Assembly (NCBI GenBank): GCA_030614715.1 | Contig: JAUWTM010000025.1 | Location: 1-33,274, forward strand | Direction: 5' to 3' | DNA: 33,274 nucleotides | From: Planctomycetota bacterium | GTDB lineage: Bacteria; JAJVIF01; JAPKYR01 | Shown here: positions 10,401-17,577 of the stretch, one piece after another | How the letters are laid out: the number at the start of each line of letters is the position of its first letter | Numbering within the stretch: position 1 is the stretch's first letter | Translations under genes and position numbers: made by a program | Notes under the pieces: model-generated | The model's input: the letters and a program-made list of their open reading frames with translations, nothing else | Database searches by the model: none | What the model was told of the DNA's origin: nothing

Positions 10401-11450
10401 ATCGCCACCACGAGGGGGAATATTCTCGTGTTCAGGGATATTCAACAGGCCCTTATCGTAAACCCGGAACAAGGCAACCAGGCGCCCCCAGAACCGTTGT
10501 CTATTTTCAGGAAGATCATCCAGGTTGTAGCGGTATAACTGTTCAACCAGGTAAGACAGGGAGTAACTCTCGAAGTAAATATCGTGAGCGAGAAGTTTCA
10601 CGAACCACGCTTCTGCATACAGAATGAACAACAACCGATAAAGACACAACAGCGCAGCATCCCGATACAATCGCAGGTCATCCTGTGACGGATCAAATTC
10701 AAGACCAGCTTCCCTGGCACGATCCCGTTTATCCTCAATAAGGGCACCAATCAGTTTTTCAGCCGAAGTAAATACAGCCCGTTTCAGGTCATCCGAGACT
10801 TTTTCGGCATGAGCACGACTTTCAACCTCGATAGCATCAATTTCTTTTAGCCCTTCGTCATTGGGGATGAAAGTGTCGAGCCGGAACAACAACCGGGCAG
10901 CAGCGAATGATTCACCATCATCATCTTCCAGGCACCCATCAACATTAAGCTCAATGTAGGCACCCTTAGGCCCCTGACCACGTCGACGAATCAACCGGAC
11001 AGACTTATCGTTTACCATCAGACCATAATCAAGACGATTTTCGTCTAGGACTTTTTCGAGCCTGTATTTCGGAGCATCCTTTTTTCGGGATGTTGTAGTT
11101 TCAAACGGTTGACCAGAGTCACCAATGAACACAAACAAAACAGGACGTTTATTTTCTGAAGCAGCAGCTGTATCGCCGTAAAGCGGATAAATACCTTCTT
11201 CCCCGTCACCCATGTAATAGCCGAGAATATCTCGCAGTAAGGAATTGGCATACCGGTCACGAAGAACTGCGGATTTGAGATCCCGTCCCTCAACCCTCTG
11301 ATGCAGTTTTTTCAACTGCCAGAATGTTTTCACATCTTCCTTTCTGAACAACTTTCGCTTCGAGCCTCTGCCGGTGCCTCGTCCGAAAATAGTGCCCAGG
11401 TAGTAGTCCGAGAAGAATCCCTGTCGGTTATGGAGGTGTTTAAAACTCAT
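7404..11450 (-). CDS. drmMI: N6-adenine DNA methyltransferase, DrmMI/PglX-like, 1348 aa
   Basis: Class I SAM-dependent adenine methylase. Motif I DPATGSGHFL starts at Asp565, the acidic motif GVDLNP follows about 100 residues later, and catalytic motif IV NPPW is at 850-853. The long N-terminal region (1-520) is like that of PglX/DrmMI and type IIG proteins, but I see no convincing nuclease active site in it. Residues after 855 should hold target recognition. The ATG overlaps the helicase stop (ATGA, 11447-11450), implying translational coupling, with GGGGGTGG just upstream. In class 1 DISARM the methylase marks host DNA so that phage DNA is treated as foreign. The composition changes abruptly at motif IV: the DNA encoding the front of the protein is about 50% GC (line 9421-9480, 52%), the DNA encoding the back is far more AT-rich (line 8521-8580, 30%), which suggests replacement of the recognition half. 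Confidence 0.85.
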   Translation of the reverse strand: MSFKHLHNRQGFFSDYYLGTIFGRGTGRGSKRKLFRKEDVKTFWQLKKLHQRVEGRDLKSAVLRDRYANSLLRDILGYYMGDGEEGIYPLYGDTAAASENKRPVLFVFIGDSGQPFETTTSRKKDAPKYRLEKVLDENRLDYGLMVNDKSVRLIRRRGQGPKGAYIELNVDGCLEDDDGESFAAARLLFRLDTFIPNDEGLKEIDAIEVESRAHAEKVSDDLKRAVFTSAEKLIGALIEDKRDRAREAGLEFDPSQDDLRLYRDAALLCLYRLLFILYAEAWFVKLLAHDIYFESYSLSYLVEQLYRYNLDDLPENRQRFWGRLVALFRVYDKGLLNIPEHENIPPRGGDFFSETTPDGLVLAEAELDDRTIAGLVLLLATTSPRRGIGRERVSFRELGIEQLGSVYEGLLEYEPKIADRTLIEIRVSGKNYSIDPHEVVRFVETKNLVVKGDYSIVEGTEAASLHPEHEDDDDFDVEELDLSAIDDDLENAPDDEAESIKKGATCRLIRRFELGDFLFVPGSARKGSGSYYTPEAIVDDIVKHALGPLVEGKSPAQIESLKVCDPATGSGHFLIGAMRFLGQALHKAYVKEHGDSGPPDFKIRAVETGEKWDTDWGSPDSQARASGSIARAWCKRRIAERCLYGVDLNPTAVMLARVALWVESLAGDRPLSYFDHHIRCGNSLIGTWTNRFSDPPIPFKKKALNKKAQLGLYTGVFMDNIQKAAHQRRLIDVRPDNGDFRPETVDEIKYKKHLAEQSRQLVENARLLFDLRCASIFGLEDIWANFEVLASWGIMKQRGDVAPLEDEVRKQPWYMKFKEVQDRERFFHWELEYPEVFLGENSGFDAIIGNPPWDKVKPDKKEFYSIADVLIRNYVGEELNIRIKQLETRYGNLQGEFSIYQATIKQTATYLKKCGVYPHNTWTINGKKTGGDPDLFKFFIELAFNLCSKEGYVGYLVPSATYNNEGCTGIRYLILNSTSIVRFFGFENRLKIFPIHSSYRFVCLVFQKTNTTTGDFIACFMRNEMQDLKMHLNPLPNFMVILNKDEIQHFSPGNYAFLEYKSSKDQRILKDIITARPRLGDTGDNTWNASFYSDYHMTGDKDLWTDPRTGKLFSVKQIIGEIPCDFDETRARMAEKGFWPVYQDAHIHQFVLEYKPLMRWLNLESHQNKYSRLPSMEPKVVFRGPARNTDERTMIASILPECSVFGHSLTGINITNKLKVPLTVYLNSMVFDYQVRLRVCGMQVSNYLIENCALPGISNITSIPDVPILHVEYSKRAIYDFQEYNILMCEMNLKCAGLLGLSHEDMKYIINTFPVFNRKRSFFNQTLNTMLNAWNETGEIFSEVTQQN

Positions 11451-14400
11451 TTGCCACCCCCAACAGGGAGTATGAACAGGGCGCTGATCGCCTGTGGTGG
11501 ATCTGGGTCGAAGATCTTTACGAACGACTCAAGCTCATCTTTACGTTGTCCGATTTCCATTTTCACCGCTTCACGTCGTGCATCAAAATCGAGCTTCCGT
11601 CGTTTCTCCTCGAACACAAATAGTGCCTGCTCTTCCCTGAATTTGGCAGCGGCAAGTTTCTCGTCCTCATCAATTTCCTTAAGTCGATCCTCCTCGAAAG
11701 TTTCCAGATCGTCGAGGAGCGCTTTTGCTTTTTGCTTCCTTATTTCGATTAGTTCATCCCGCCGGTTATCCAGCCTGGAAATCGCCTCATCTTTTGCCTT
11801 ATCCAGGAGAGCTACAAAACTTGTCTCGAACAATTCCCGGATATTCGCCAGATCAGCTTCCCCAGGATTTGATCTATCTGTGAATAGGTCGTTATCGGCC
11901 TCTGGGGACAGCATGTTTTCCTCGATATCGATTGAAACCGGTTCGATCCTTTCTTCGATCAACTCAGGATTGCCTTCGTATCCCTCGGCAAGGATTCTTG
12001 AGATAAAAGTAAACAAAACCCGTGGCGATTTAACCTTATCGGATTCCCGTGCCGCCAATCTCCGTGGCGCATACTCAATATCGTCAGAATAAACCTGGAC
12101 CAGTCGCTGTCTGGCTTCGGCACTTATAGCCTTCACCAGAGGATGAATAGGAGTGATAAACTCAACATCGGCTGGCTTGGTTTTTATCGCAACTGATCGC
12201 CTGCACGTAACTTTCGGGTAGAATCGATCTACATTCGGTCCCCTGAAACGCCTTGGAACCTGGATCGTGTAAACGCCTTCATCGTTCACCGGCATCATGC
12301 TGTCACCCAGTATGGCTTGCAGGTGTGACTCCAGGTTCGCATCATCGCCGATTAACGGTTCGGACATCTCCAGGAACTTTTGTAGGTCCTCAATTTCCTT
12401 CGTGACATCGACTCCGGAAACGAGTAACGGCTGGACATTATTAATGTATTCTGCGGTTCTGTCCTCAAAGACATGTTCGTAATTGTCAGCCTCTTTTTCA
12501 GGATCAGCGGTTTCCCCGTCAAGTGCAGTTAGTCTGTCTTCGATACCCGATCCGATGGCAATTCCCAGGATATCAGGCGTCGAAATGCGATCTGACTGCA
12601 TGGTTTCGATTTTCCCTGCCAATCGATTCAGGACGTTGTCCTCGGGGGTATCGGGAAAGTACAAATACTTGATTATGGGCTGTCTATCCTGTCCATACCG
12701 ATCAACACGACCATTACGTTGCTCCAGCCGGTTTGGATTCCAGGGCAATTCAAAATGTATTATTCGCCTGCAGTGATGCTGGAGGTTCAAACCCTCGCTG
12801 GCCGCATCGGTAGCTAAAAGAATTCTCTTGGTTGGTAATGCGAAATCCTCCTGCACTCGCTTCCGCCTTTTCAGAGTCATACCACCACGAAGTACAGACC
12901 ATGTTCCCCTGAACTTGTCATCTCCTTCCAGTGCAGCCTTGATAGCTTCCAGAGTATCGATGTACTCAGTGAATACTATAACTTTTTCAGTTTCATCATC
13001 GTCCAGAACCCAGTGAAGTTCATCAAGTAATGCCTTTATTTTCGGGTCCTGTTCGGGAAGGGATTTAAGTTTTTTCCGTATTCGGCGAACAATTCTGGCT
13101 TCTGATTTTCGGGACTTTTCATCCTCCGGGACAGATGACCTGATTAACCGTTGAGCTATCCTTTCGGCTGTAACCTCGGACATTGGCAGATCAGCCTGAA
13201 TATCCCTGATTTCAGTTTTTTCCGGCTTCTCTTCCCTTTCTTCAACTTTACTGAGAGCTTTTAAACGATTCTCAAGTGTCCGTTCAAGTGCAGCCCTGGA
13301 GGAGAGCATCCTTTTTTTTACGATCTGCATAGCAAACGAAATCAGGTGCTGGTCATCGGAATCGAGGGCTGACTTCGTAACTTTTGAGCAGTAGCTGGAG
13401 ACCTCCCTGTAAAACGGGAGTTCAGTTTCAGGATCGAGATTAACCGGTATGCCGGTGACTTCACGCTTATGGAATGCATCAACGAGATTCCCGTCCTTGT
13501 CCTTTTTCTTAATCTGTGACTTCAGCCTGCGGATTCTCGCACGCTCGATTCGCTCTGTTCTCCTTTCGATATCACCCACGAGTGTAGCTGCGGTAGGTTC
13601 AATGTATTCGATTAGAGACCTGAATGAGTTCTGATAACCGTTATGCGGTGTGGCTGTTAAGAGTAACAACCCACGTGATTTCCTGGCTATCTCAATACCC
13701 AGATTTGTCCGTTTTGTCCGGTACGGATTTTGCGGTGTCCCCGATTCTGACAGGTAATGAGCTTCGTCTACAATAATCAGATCCCAAGGTCGTTGGAAAA
13801 CCTGGTCGAGAATGTTCCGCTTTTTTATGTACTCGACCGATGTCAGTATCCTCGGCAGATTCTGCCATGGATTTACGCCTGCCGGAAGTGAGGTCTGGAC
13901 TCGTGATAATCCCGATGCATTCTCAATCATCTCGAATTGGAGATTGAACTTATCGTACAGTTCATCCTTCCACTGATCGAGTAATCCCGGTGGGGAGATT
14001 ATGAGTATCCGTTTCGCCCGGTTCCTCGAGAGCAATTCCAGAATGCACAATCCTGCCTCGATAGTTTTGCCAATACCCACATCATCAGCGATCAACAACC
14101 GAGGACGGGGTTTCGATAAGATCCGTAACGAGGGAGCCAGCTGATAGGCTTCTAACTCGACCCGTCCGAAAAGTGCTCCGTATAGGTTGCCAATTTCCTT
14201 GACTGTACCCATTTCAAGGGCATCGTGGCTATTCCACCATTGAGTTATTGGCGAAAAACCACGTGGATCGAACCTCAGGTCCTTTACAGGCAATTTCTGG
14301 AGAATGTCAGGGGGAGATACGATTGAAATCGCTTTTCCACCATCGAGAGTTTTAATCTTGAAAAGGAATTTACCGTCCTCAAGTTTCTTGGATCCCTGGA

Positions 14401-14458
14401 GGATGCATAGTCCCTCACGGGATTTAACTCGATCTCCGATGGAAAAACCTGAAGGCAT
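11447..14458 (-). CDS. drmD: SNF2-family helicase/ATPase, DrmD-like, 1003 aa
   Basis: SF2/SNF2 translocase, first gene of the defence operon. Walker A ADDVGIGKTIEAG has Lys131, DEAH is at 231-234, motif III is LTATPH, and motifs V-VI read TDAASEGLNLQ and RLEQRNGRVDRYGQ. The last 150 or so residues are a charged coiled coil rich in Glu, Lys and Arg. I place the start at ATG 14458 (protein begins MPSGFSIGD), which has GGGAGG seven bases upstream; an in-frame TTG at 14470 would put the ribosome site inside the gene. Length and architecture fit DrmD of class 1 DISARM, and the partner overlap with the adenine methylase supports this. Similar helicases occur in other restriction-like loci, so DrmD is a family-level call. 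It presumably moves along DNA to help distinguish or process incoming phage DNA. Confidence 0.85.
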   Translation of the reverse strand: MPSGFSIGDRVKSREGLCILQGSKKLEDGKFLFKIKTLDGGKAISIVSPPDILQKLPVKDLRFDPRGFSPITQWWNSHDALEMGTVKEIGNLYGALFGRVELEAYQLAPSLRILSKPRPRLLIADDVGIGKTIEAGLCILELLSRNRAKRILIISPPGLLDQWKDELYDKFNLQFEMIENASGLSRVQTSLPAGVNPWQNLPRILTSVEYIKKRNILDQVFQRPWDLIIVDEAHYLSESGTPQNPYRTKRTNLGIEIARKSRGLLLLTATPHNGYQNSFRSLIEYIEPTAATLVGDIERRTERIERARIRRLKSQIKKKDKDGNLVDAFHKREVTGIPVNLDPETELPFYREVSSYCSKVTKSALDSDDQHLISFAMQIVKKRMLSSRAALERTLENRLKALSKVEEREEKPEKTEIRDIQADLPMSEVTAERIAQRLIRSSVPEDEKSRKSEARIVRRIRKKLKSLPEQDPKIKALLDELHWVLDDDETEKVIVFTEYIDTLEAIKAALEGDDKFRGTWSVLRGGMTLKRRKRVQEDFALPTKRILLATDAASEGLNLQHHCRRIIHFELPWNPNRLEQRNGRVDRYGQDRQPIIKYLYFPDTPEDNVLNRLAGKIETMQSDRISTPDILGIAIGSGIEDRLTALDGETADPEKEADNYEHVFEDRTAEYINNVQPLLVSGVDVTKEIEDLQKFLEMSEPLIGDDANLESHLQAILGDSMMPVNDEGVYTIQVPRRFRGPNVDRFYPKVTCRRSVAIKTKPADVEFITPIHPLVKAISAEARQRLVQVYSDDIEYAPRRLAARESDKVKSPRVLFTFISRILAEGYEGNPELIEERIEPVSIDIEENMLSPEADNDLFTDRSNPGEADLANIRELFETSFVALLDKAKDEAISRLDNRRDELIEIRKQKAKALLDDLETFEEDRLKEIDEDEKLAAAKFREEQALFVFEEKRRKLDFDARREAVKMEIGQRKDELESFVKIFDPDPPQAISALFILPVGGGK

Positions 14459-14521
14459 AAATCCTCCCAACCTTAGCTAGATCAACATTACTGTCTGACT
14501 AAAAGGGTTCCTCAGAATTGC

Positions 14522-14551
14522 ATTGTAACACTTGGGCACCAGCTGTGTGAA
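14522..14551 (-). promoter_or_regulatory. candidate promoter of the DISARM-like operon
   Basis: On the minus strand TTCACA (14546-14551, 5 of 6 to consensus), an 18-base spacer and TACAAT (14522-14527, 5 of 6) lie 64 bases ahead of the SNF2 gene start. No other pair as good was seen between 14459 and 14617. It is a visual match only. Confidence 0.45.
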
Positions 14552-14624
14552 TCTGAATGATGTTTAAAACCTGCGTATAGTCAATTTTCTGGATTGGATA
14601 ATTCAGTGATTAATGCCATTTCTT

Positions 14625-14657
14625 CGGACCGAGTGGGGGCCCCCGAGCCTCGATCCG
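14625..14657. other. strong GC-rich hairpin downstream of the 79-residue gene
   Basis: CGGACCGAG (14625-14633) pairs with CTCGATCCG (14649-14657), nine pairs including one G-T. The loop contains the self-complementary GGGGGCCCCC (14635-14644). It lies 10 bases past the stop of the minus-strand gene ending at 14667, so it could end transcription or protect an mRNA 3' end, but no clear T run follows on either strand. Confidence 0.45.
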
Positions 14658-14666
14658 GATCACTCA

Positions 14667-14906
14667 CTACATATTACTGGTCTCACACAACTGGATGGTC
14701 CTCTCTTCTTCCAGCAATACTACTGTTTCCTTAACCACCTCCTCGAACTCAGCAACAGAATCGAAGTCATCCAGAAAAATGTAATGATCGGTAATAAGGT
14801 GACGTTCGCCTCCAATCCTGGCTGCAAATTGCCCATCGCCTGTCTGGATATTCTCAGCCCTGATTGTGGCAGGTTCCGAGATTTGATTGTTTTTTGATCT
14901 ATTCAT
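14667..14906 (-). CDS. small hypothetical protein, 79 aa
   Basis: I do not recognise this protein. The start at ATG 14906 is chosen because AAGGAG sits eight bases upstream; an upstream in-frame ATG at 14969 would overlap the preceding gene by 44 bases and lacks such a site. The sequence begins MNRSKNNQISEP, then has a short beta-rich centre (GDGQFAARIGGERHLITDHY) and an acidic helical end (FEEVVKETVVLLEEE). No membrane segment or metal site is visible. It follows the DUF5131 gene by 19 bases on the same strand and is probably its operon partner. It may be an accessory or binding partner of the DUF5131 protein, which is inference from position only. Confidence 0.65.
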   Translation of the reverse strand: MNRSKNNQISEPATIRAENIQTGDGQFAARIGGERHLITDHYIFLDDFDSVAEFEEVVKETVVLLEEERTIQLCETSNM

Positions 14907-14925
14907 GTCGAACTCCTTTTGTTGA

Positions 14926-15666
14926 TTACCAGGTGTCGGGATATTCCTTTCGGATGCCATCCCATCCACTGTTAGCCTTCACGAACCGTGGAATCTCGAC
15001 ACGGTTGTTTTCCAACCATTCCATTGTTGCTGGCGAGACCGGCGTAGGATTAATCCCGCTAAGACCTCCAATCGTGATCCATGCAACAGGCGTCGGGATC
15101 ATCGGTGCTTCATCGTCTTGCCATGGTTCAAGACTCATCCAAACCTTATCAGCCGGAACGTGCTTTAGGATCTCCGTCAAGCGTTCCTGCAACTCCCGAT
15201 TGTTTGTGGCTGTAAATCCGCAGTAGACGTTGTCAGGCCACGGTCCGTATCGGAACCATGCCGGATTCTTCGTAAGTAGCAGACAAATGTGTTTGGGATT
15301 CTCACCGGCGAATTCCCTCATCGCATCTGCTATGTCCTCGGGTTCGACTGTTAGGCTTGATCCGAATATGCGCCAGGCCCACTCTCCGCCAACGTCTCCC
15401 ATGTCGTTGAGGAAGAGAAATTTCTTCTTCCCGCCAATTGGTCCCACCCTATCAGGATGGTAAGTCGGCTCGAAACCGTACGGATACGACCGGTGTCCCT
15501 GTAGTCTACCGTTAAGCACCATTGTTCGTGCATAACAGTACGGGCACCTGTGCCTGCACCCGGTGATAATGTTCAGGACGTATCCTGCACGTCCGGTGAT
15601 CTCTTCCGAGTCACGGATGTAGTCGATTTTCGTCCTGTGGTAACTTTTAATAGTAGTGTTGGGCAT
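14926..15666 (-). CDS. DUF5131 / phage Gp37-Gp68 family radical-SAM-like protein
   Basis: A 246-residue protein with a CxxxCxxC cluster near the N-terminus: Cys37, Cys41 and Cys44 in NIITGCRHRCPYCYARTM, the signature that holds a 4Fe-4S cluster in radical SAM enzymes. Further phrases (FLFLNDMGDV, LLLTKNP, VWMSLEP, WITIGGLSG) match the DUF5131 family, known from phages, plasmids and genomic islands, often next to a three-Cys-motif partner protein. That partner is not visible here. The reaction is unknown. ATG 15666 follows AAGGAGG with ideal spacing. The gene sits between the DISARM-like operon and a mobile-looking noncoding stretch, which fits an accessory island. The family call is secure; a role in defence or nucleic-acid modification would be conjecture. 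Confidence 0.85.
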   Translation of the reverse strand: MPNTTIKSYHRTKIDYIRDSEEITGRAGYVLNIITGCRHRCPYCYARTMVLNGRLQGHRSYPYGFEPTYHPDRVGPIGGKKKFLFLNDMGDVGGEWAWRIFGSSLTVEPEDIADAMREFAGENPKHICLLLTKNPAWFRYGPWPDNVYCGFTATNNRELQERLTEILKHVPADKVWMSLEPWQDDEAPMIPTPVAWITIGGLSGINPTPVSPATMEWLENNRVEIPRFVKANSGWDGIRKEYPDTW

Positions 15667-16267
15667 TTTGCCCTCCTTGTTTTATGGGATAACGTTGGCT
15701 TGTAGCCTTTAACGTCCCCTATTTTTATCAATCAAATACCGATATATAAATACATGTCCTGCTGATGTCGCAGGGTGAGGGGGAAGGACTCCGTAAAGGC
15801 CACTCACTGAGGTTTTCTGCTCTCAAACCACCCAATTTATCCACAATAAACCGGAAATATATCCATTTGTCCTTGCGCTTTATCCCGATATTCAGAGGCT
15901 TGTGCTCTATGCGAAATGACTATGAGGACGTGCGGTTTAAAAAAACCATTCCCATATCACACCTATAACCCATTATTTAATGCATGTCCTTCAGTGGGAG
16001 CATAGCGTGAGGAGCCGTAGCACTCTCTATCGTGAGGTGAGGTGCCTGGTTGAGTCAGATGCGACATGAATGAGGAGGTCAAACACGGAATTACATTGCC
16101 GAACCGGACATAAAAATCCACAACTTCGACGGGGTGCGAGTAATCTAACAGCTCGGAATGGTTACTGTCCAGAGATGGTGTCTTTCTAAGAACTCAGATC
16201 GGATTGTACTGCGACCAGTGCCGGCGGGTACCTATTTTCAAGGGAAACGGCCCACGATCCTAAGAAT
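15667..16267. other. noncoding stretch, possibly containing structured RNA remnants
   Basis: About 600 bases in which I find no convincing gene. An ATATAAATACAT element at 15744-15755 is shared with 18075-18086. Around 16011-16055 AGCCGT is followed by a GCAC...GTGC hairpin and GGTT, and GTGCGAG stands at 16133-16139. These recall pieces of group II intron RNA, but no reverse transcriptase is present and the match is weak. It may be intron debris or an unrelated structured RNA. A short open frame at 15765-15968 on the plus strand has no coding character. Confidence 0.3.
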
Positions 16268-16281
16268 TCAGTGAATGTCCG

Positions 16282-16317
16282 AAAACTGCCCAGTTTTCCG
16301 TAAAACTGGCCAGTTTA
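16282..16317. repeat. two tandem 16-base palindromes, 20 bases centre to centre
   Basis: AAAACTGCCCAGTTTT (16282-16297) is followed by AAAACTGGCCAGTTTA (16302-16317). The second holds a perfect 14-base palindrome AAACTGGCCAGTTT. Their centres are 20 bases apart, about two helical turns, as expected for paired dimer-binding sites. They lie just past the end of the gene at 16381-17148, so a role as 3' hairpins or recombination sites is also possible. Confidence 0.6.
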
Positions 16318-16380
16318 TAGGTGATATCGCCCATTGTTTGCCATGCCGGTTTATTGAGCTGATCACATGGATTCGTGGGG

Positions 16381-17148
16381 CTAGTCCAATAATAACCCCG
16401 AATTCTTCTTTTCCTGACTCAACATCTCCTTTTTGCTGGGTAATCGAGGCCATCGCACTGGCTTTAGTCGGTCGTAATGTATATGTACAGGCTCAAGGAC
16501 AAAGTAGTCATCGGGTAGTATAAAGTTTCTTTCACAGGTGGGACAGTCCGAATTCTCAAGCTTTACAAGTTCATCATGCCACTCACTGACATGTGGATTT
16601 TTCACTTTTACACGCCACTGGTGGCCACAGCGAAAAGTAACATATTCATGGTGTTTAAATTGCTTATACAGCAACCTTGGTTTCGATTGTGTCCACCTCC
16701 ATTCCCTACCTGTATGCTGTCGGTACGCATGGTCTGGCCGAAGGAAAATTAGGTTCTCCGGAACTCCCTGAGGTGGATCTAGCACACCAGTATAACACCA
16801 GATCTTCAGTGGAATATTCATGTTATCTAACGCATTTATAGATCTTGTACGCATTGTGTTACCGAAGATTATCGCCACTTTAATTTGTCCCTCATGCATC
16901 CAGACGATGTCGAGTCTGGCCCGTTTCCCGGAGACTATATCTGTTCTGTAAACACCCGTCGAAAAGTCAAATCCAAACCGACCACAAGCATTTTCAAGCA
17001 GCTTTGTCATGCCCTTTCTCGCTTTAATCGGATGCTGCGTATTTCTCGTCACACGTTTCATACAACCTTCAATCGCAAACCGAATATCAAATAATCTCAC
17101 TTGGCCACGACAACCAATTACAGCTCTCTCTGGTGTTGCGCCGTTCAT
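16381..17148 (-). CDS. uncharacterised protein with possible degenerate nuclease core and zinc-ribbon Cys/His
   Basis: I do not recognise the family. The start at ATG 17148 has GGGAG eight bases upstream; the longer frame from 17175 lacks one. It gives 255 residues. Residues 75-110 (KRARLDIVW, then IKVAIIFGNT, then RTRSINALDN) have the strand-turn-strand form of PD-(D/E)XK folds, with Asp80 in place, but the expected Glu-x-Lys is absent, so if related it is likely inactive. CGH at 174-176 and CPTC at 202-205 suggest one zinc site. The C-terminus is Lys/Arg/Pro-rich. It stands alone, with more than 200 bases on both sides. An inverted repeat lies in its leader (17167-17199). Confidence 0.6.
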   Translation of the reverse strand: MNGATPERAVIGCRGQVRLFDIRFAIEGCMKRVTRNTQHPIKARKGMTKLLENACGRFGFDFSTGVYRTDIVSGKRARLDIVWMHEGQIKVAIIFGNTMRTRSINALDNMNIPLKIWCYTGVLDPPQGVPENLIFLRPDHAYRQHTGREWRWTQSKPRLLYKQFKHHEYVTFRCGHQWRVKVKNPHVSEWHDELVKLENSDCPTCERNFILPDDYFVLEPVHIHYDRLKPVRWPRLPSKKEMLSQEKKNSGLLLD

Positions 17149-17166
17149 TGTATTTTCTCCCGTTAC

Positions 17167-17199
17167 TTCGCACATCCTGTTATTTCCGAGGCGTGCGAA
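17167..17199. promoter_or_regulatory. inverted repeat in the leader of the 16381-17148 gene
   Basis: TTCGCAC (17167-17173) and GTGCGAA (17193-17199) are exact reverse complements separated by 19 bases, starting 19 bases ahead of the start codon. This could be an operator or an mRNA stem that affects translation. TTGACG lies further upstream on the minus strand, but I find no good -10. Confidence 0.4.
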
Positions 17200-17387
17200 A
17201 TGTTCACTATTAGATTTCGGGCGTCAAAACAAGAGTATTGAGCACCCGGCTGATTCAAGTTACCTGAATCAATCGGAAAACCAAAACAATTCTTACTGAT
17301 CCCCCTCGTGGAAGCCCGTCAGCTAGGTGAGCTGGCTAGGAAAGGGGGTGTGCGCATACGACGCACTCACTTCAGCGATGTAGGCGG

Positions 17388-17499
17388 TGTGGCGGTGTGG
17401 CGATGTGGCGGTGTGGCGATGTGGCGGTGTGGCGATGTGGCGGTGTGGCGGTGTGGCGATGTGGCGGTGTGGCGATGTGGCGGTGTGGCGATGTGGCGG
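17388..17499. repeat. tandem octamer repeat TGTGGCGR, 14 copies
   Basis: Fourteen perfect copies of TGTGGCG(G/A) run without a break. The last base alternates G and A, giving a 16-base higher-order unit, except at 17436-17451 where two G forms are adjacent. A degenerate copy follows (TGCGGTGA). Because the unit is eight bases, every frame through it codes a low-complexity eight-residue repeat, so the open frames over it are artefacts. It lies between two minus-strand gene groups. Confidence 0.95.
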
Positions 17500-17577
17500 T
17501 GCGGTGAGGGTACTTTTGTCTGAAATAAATATAACCCCAAATCTCGCGGTTCGCAAGGTGTCAAAGGTGATTTTCCC

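Noticed and set aside
7404-11450. Type IIG restriction-modification enzyme with its own nuclease
   Set aside because: The methylase motifs fit, but no clear nuclease active site is seen in the N-terminus, and the operon partners point to a DISARM-like system.
11301-12092. Long plus-strand frame rich in Ser and Arg opposite the helicase and methylase genes
   Set aside because: It is antisense to strongly supported helicase and methylase codons, low in complexity and without a ribosome site. The same holds for the many plus-strand frames between 2187 and 10538.
14459-14470. TTG start four codons upstream for the SNF2 helicase
   Set aside because: It would place the GGGAGG ribosome site inside the coding region; ATG 14458 fits better.
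17388-17499. CRISPR array
   Set aside because: The units are contiguous octamers with no spacers, and no cas genes are nearby.
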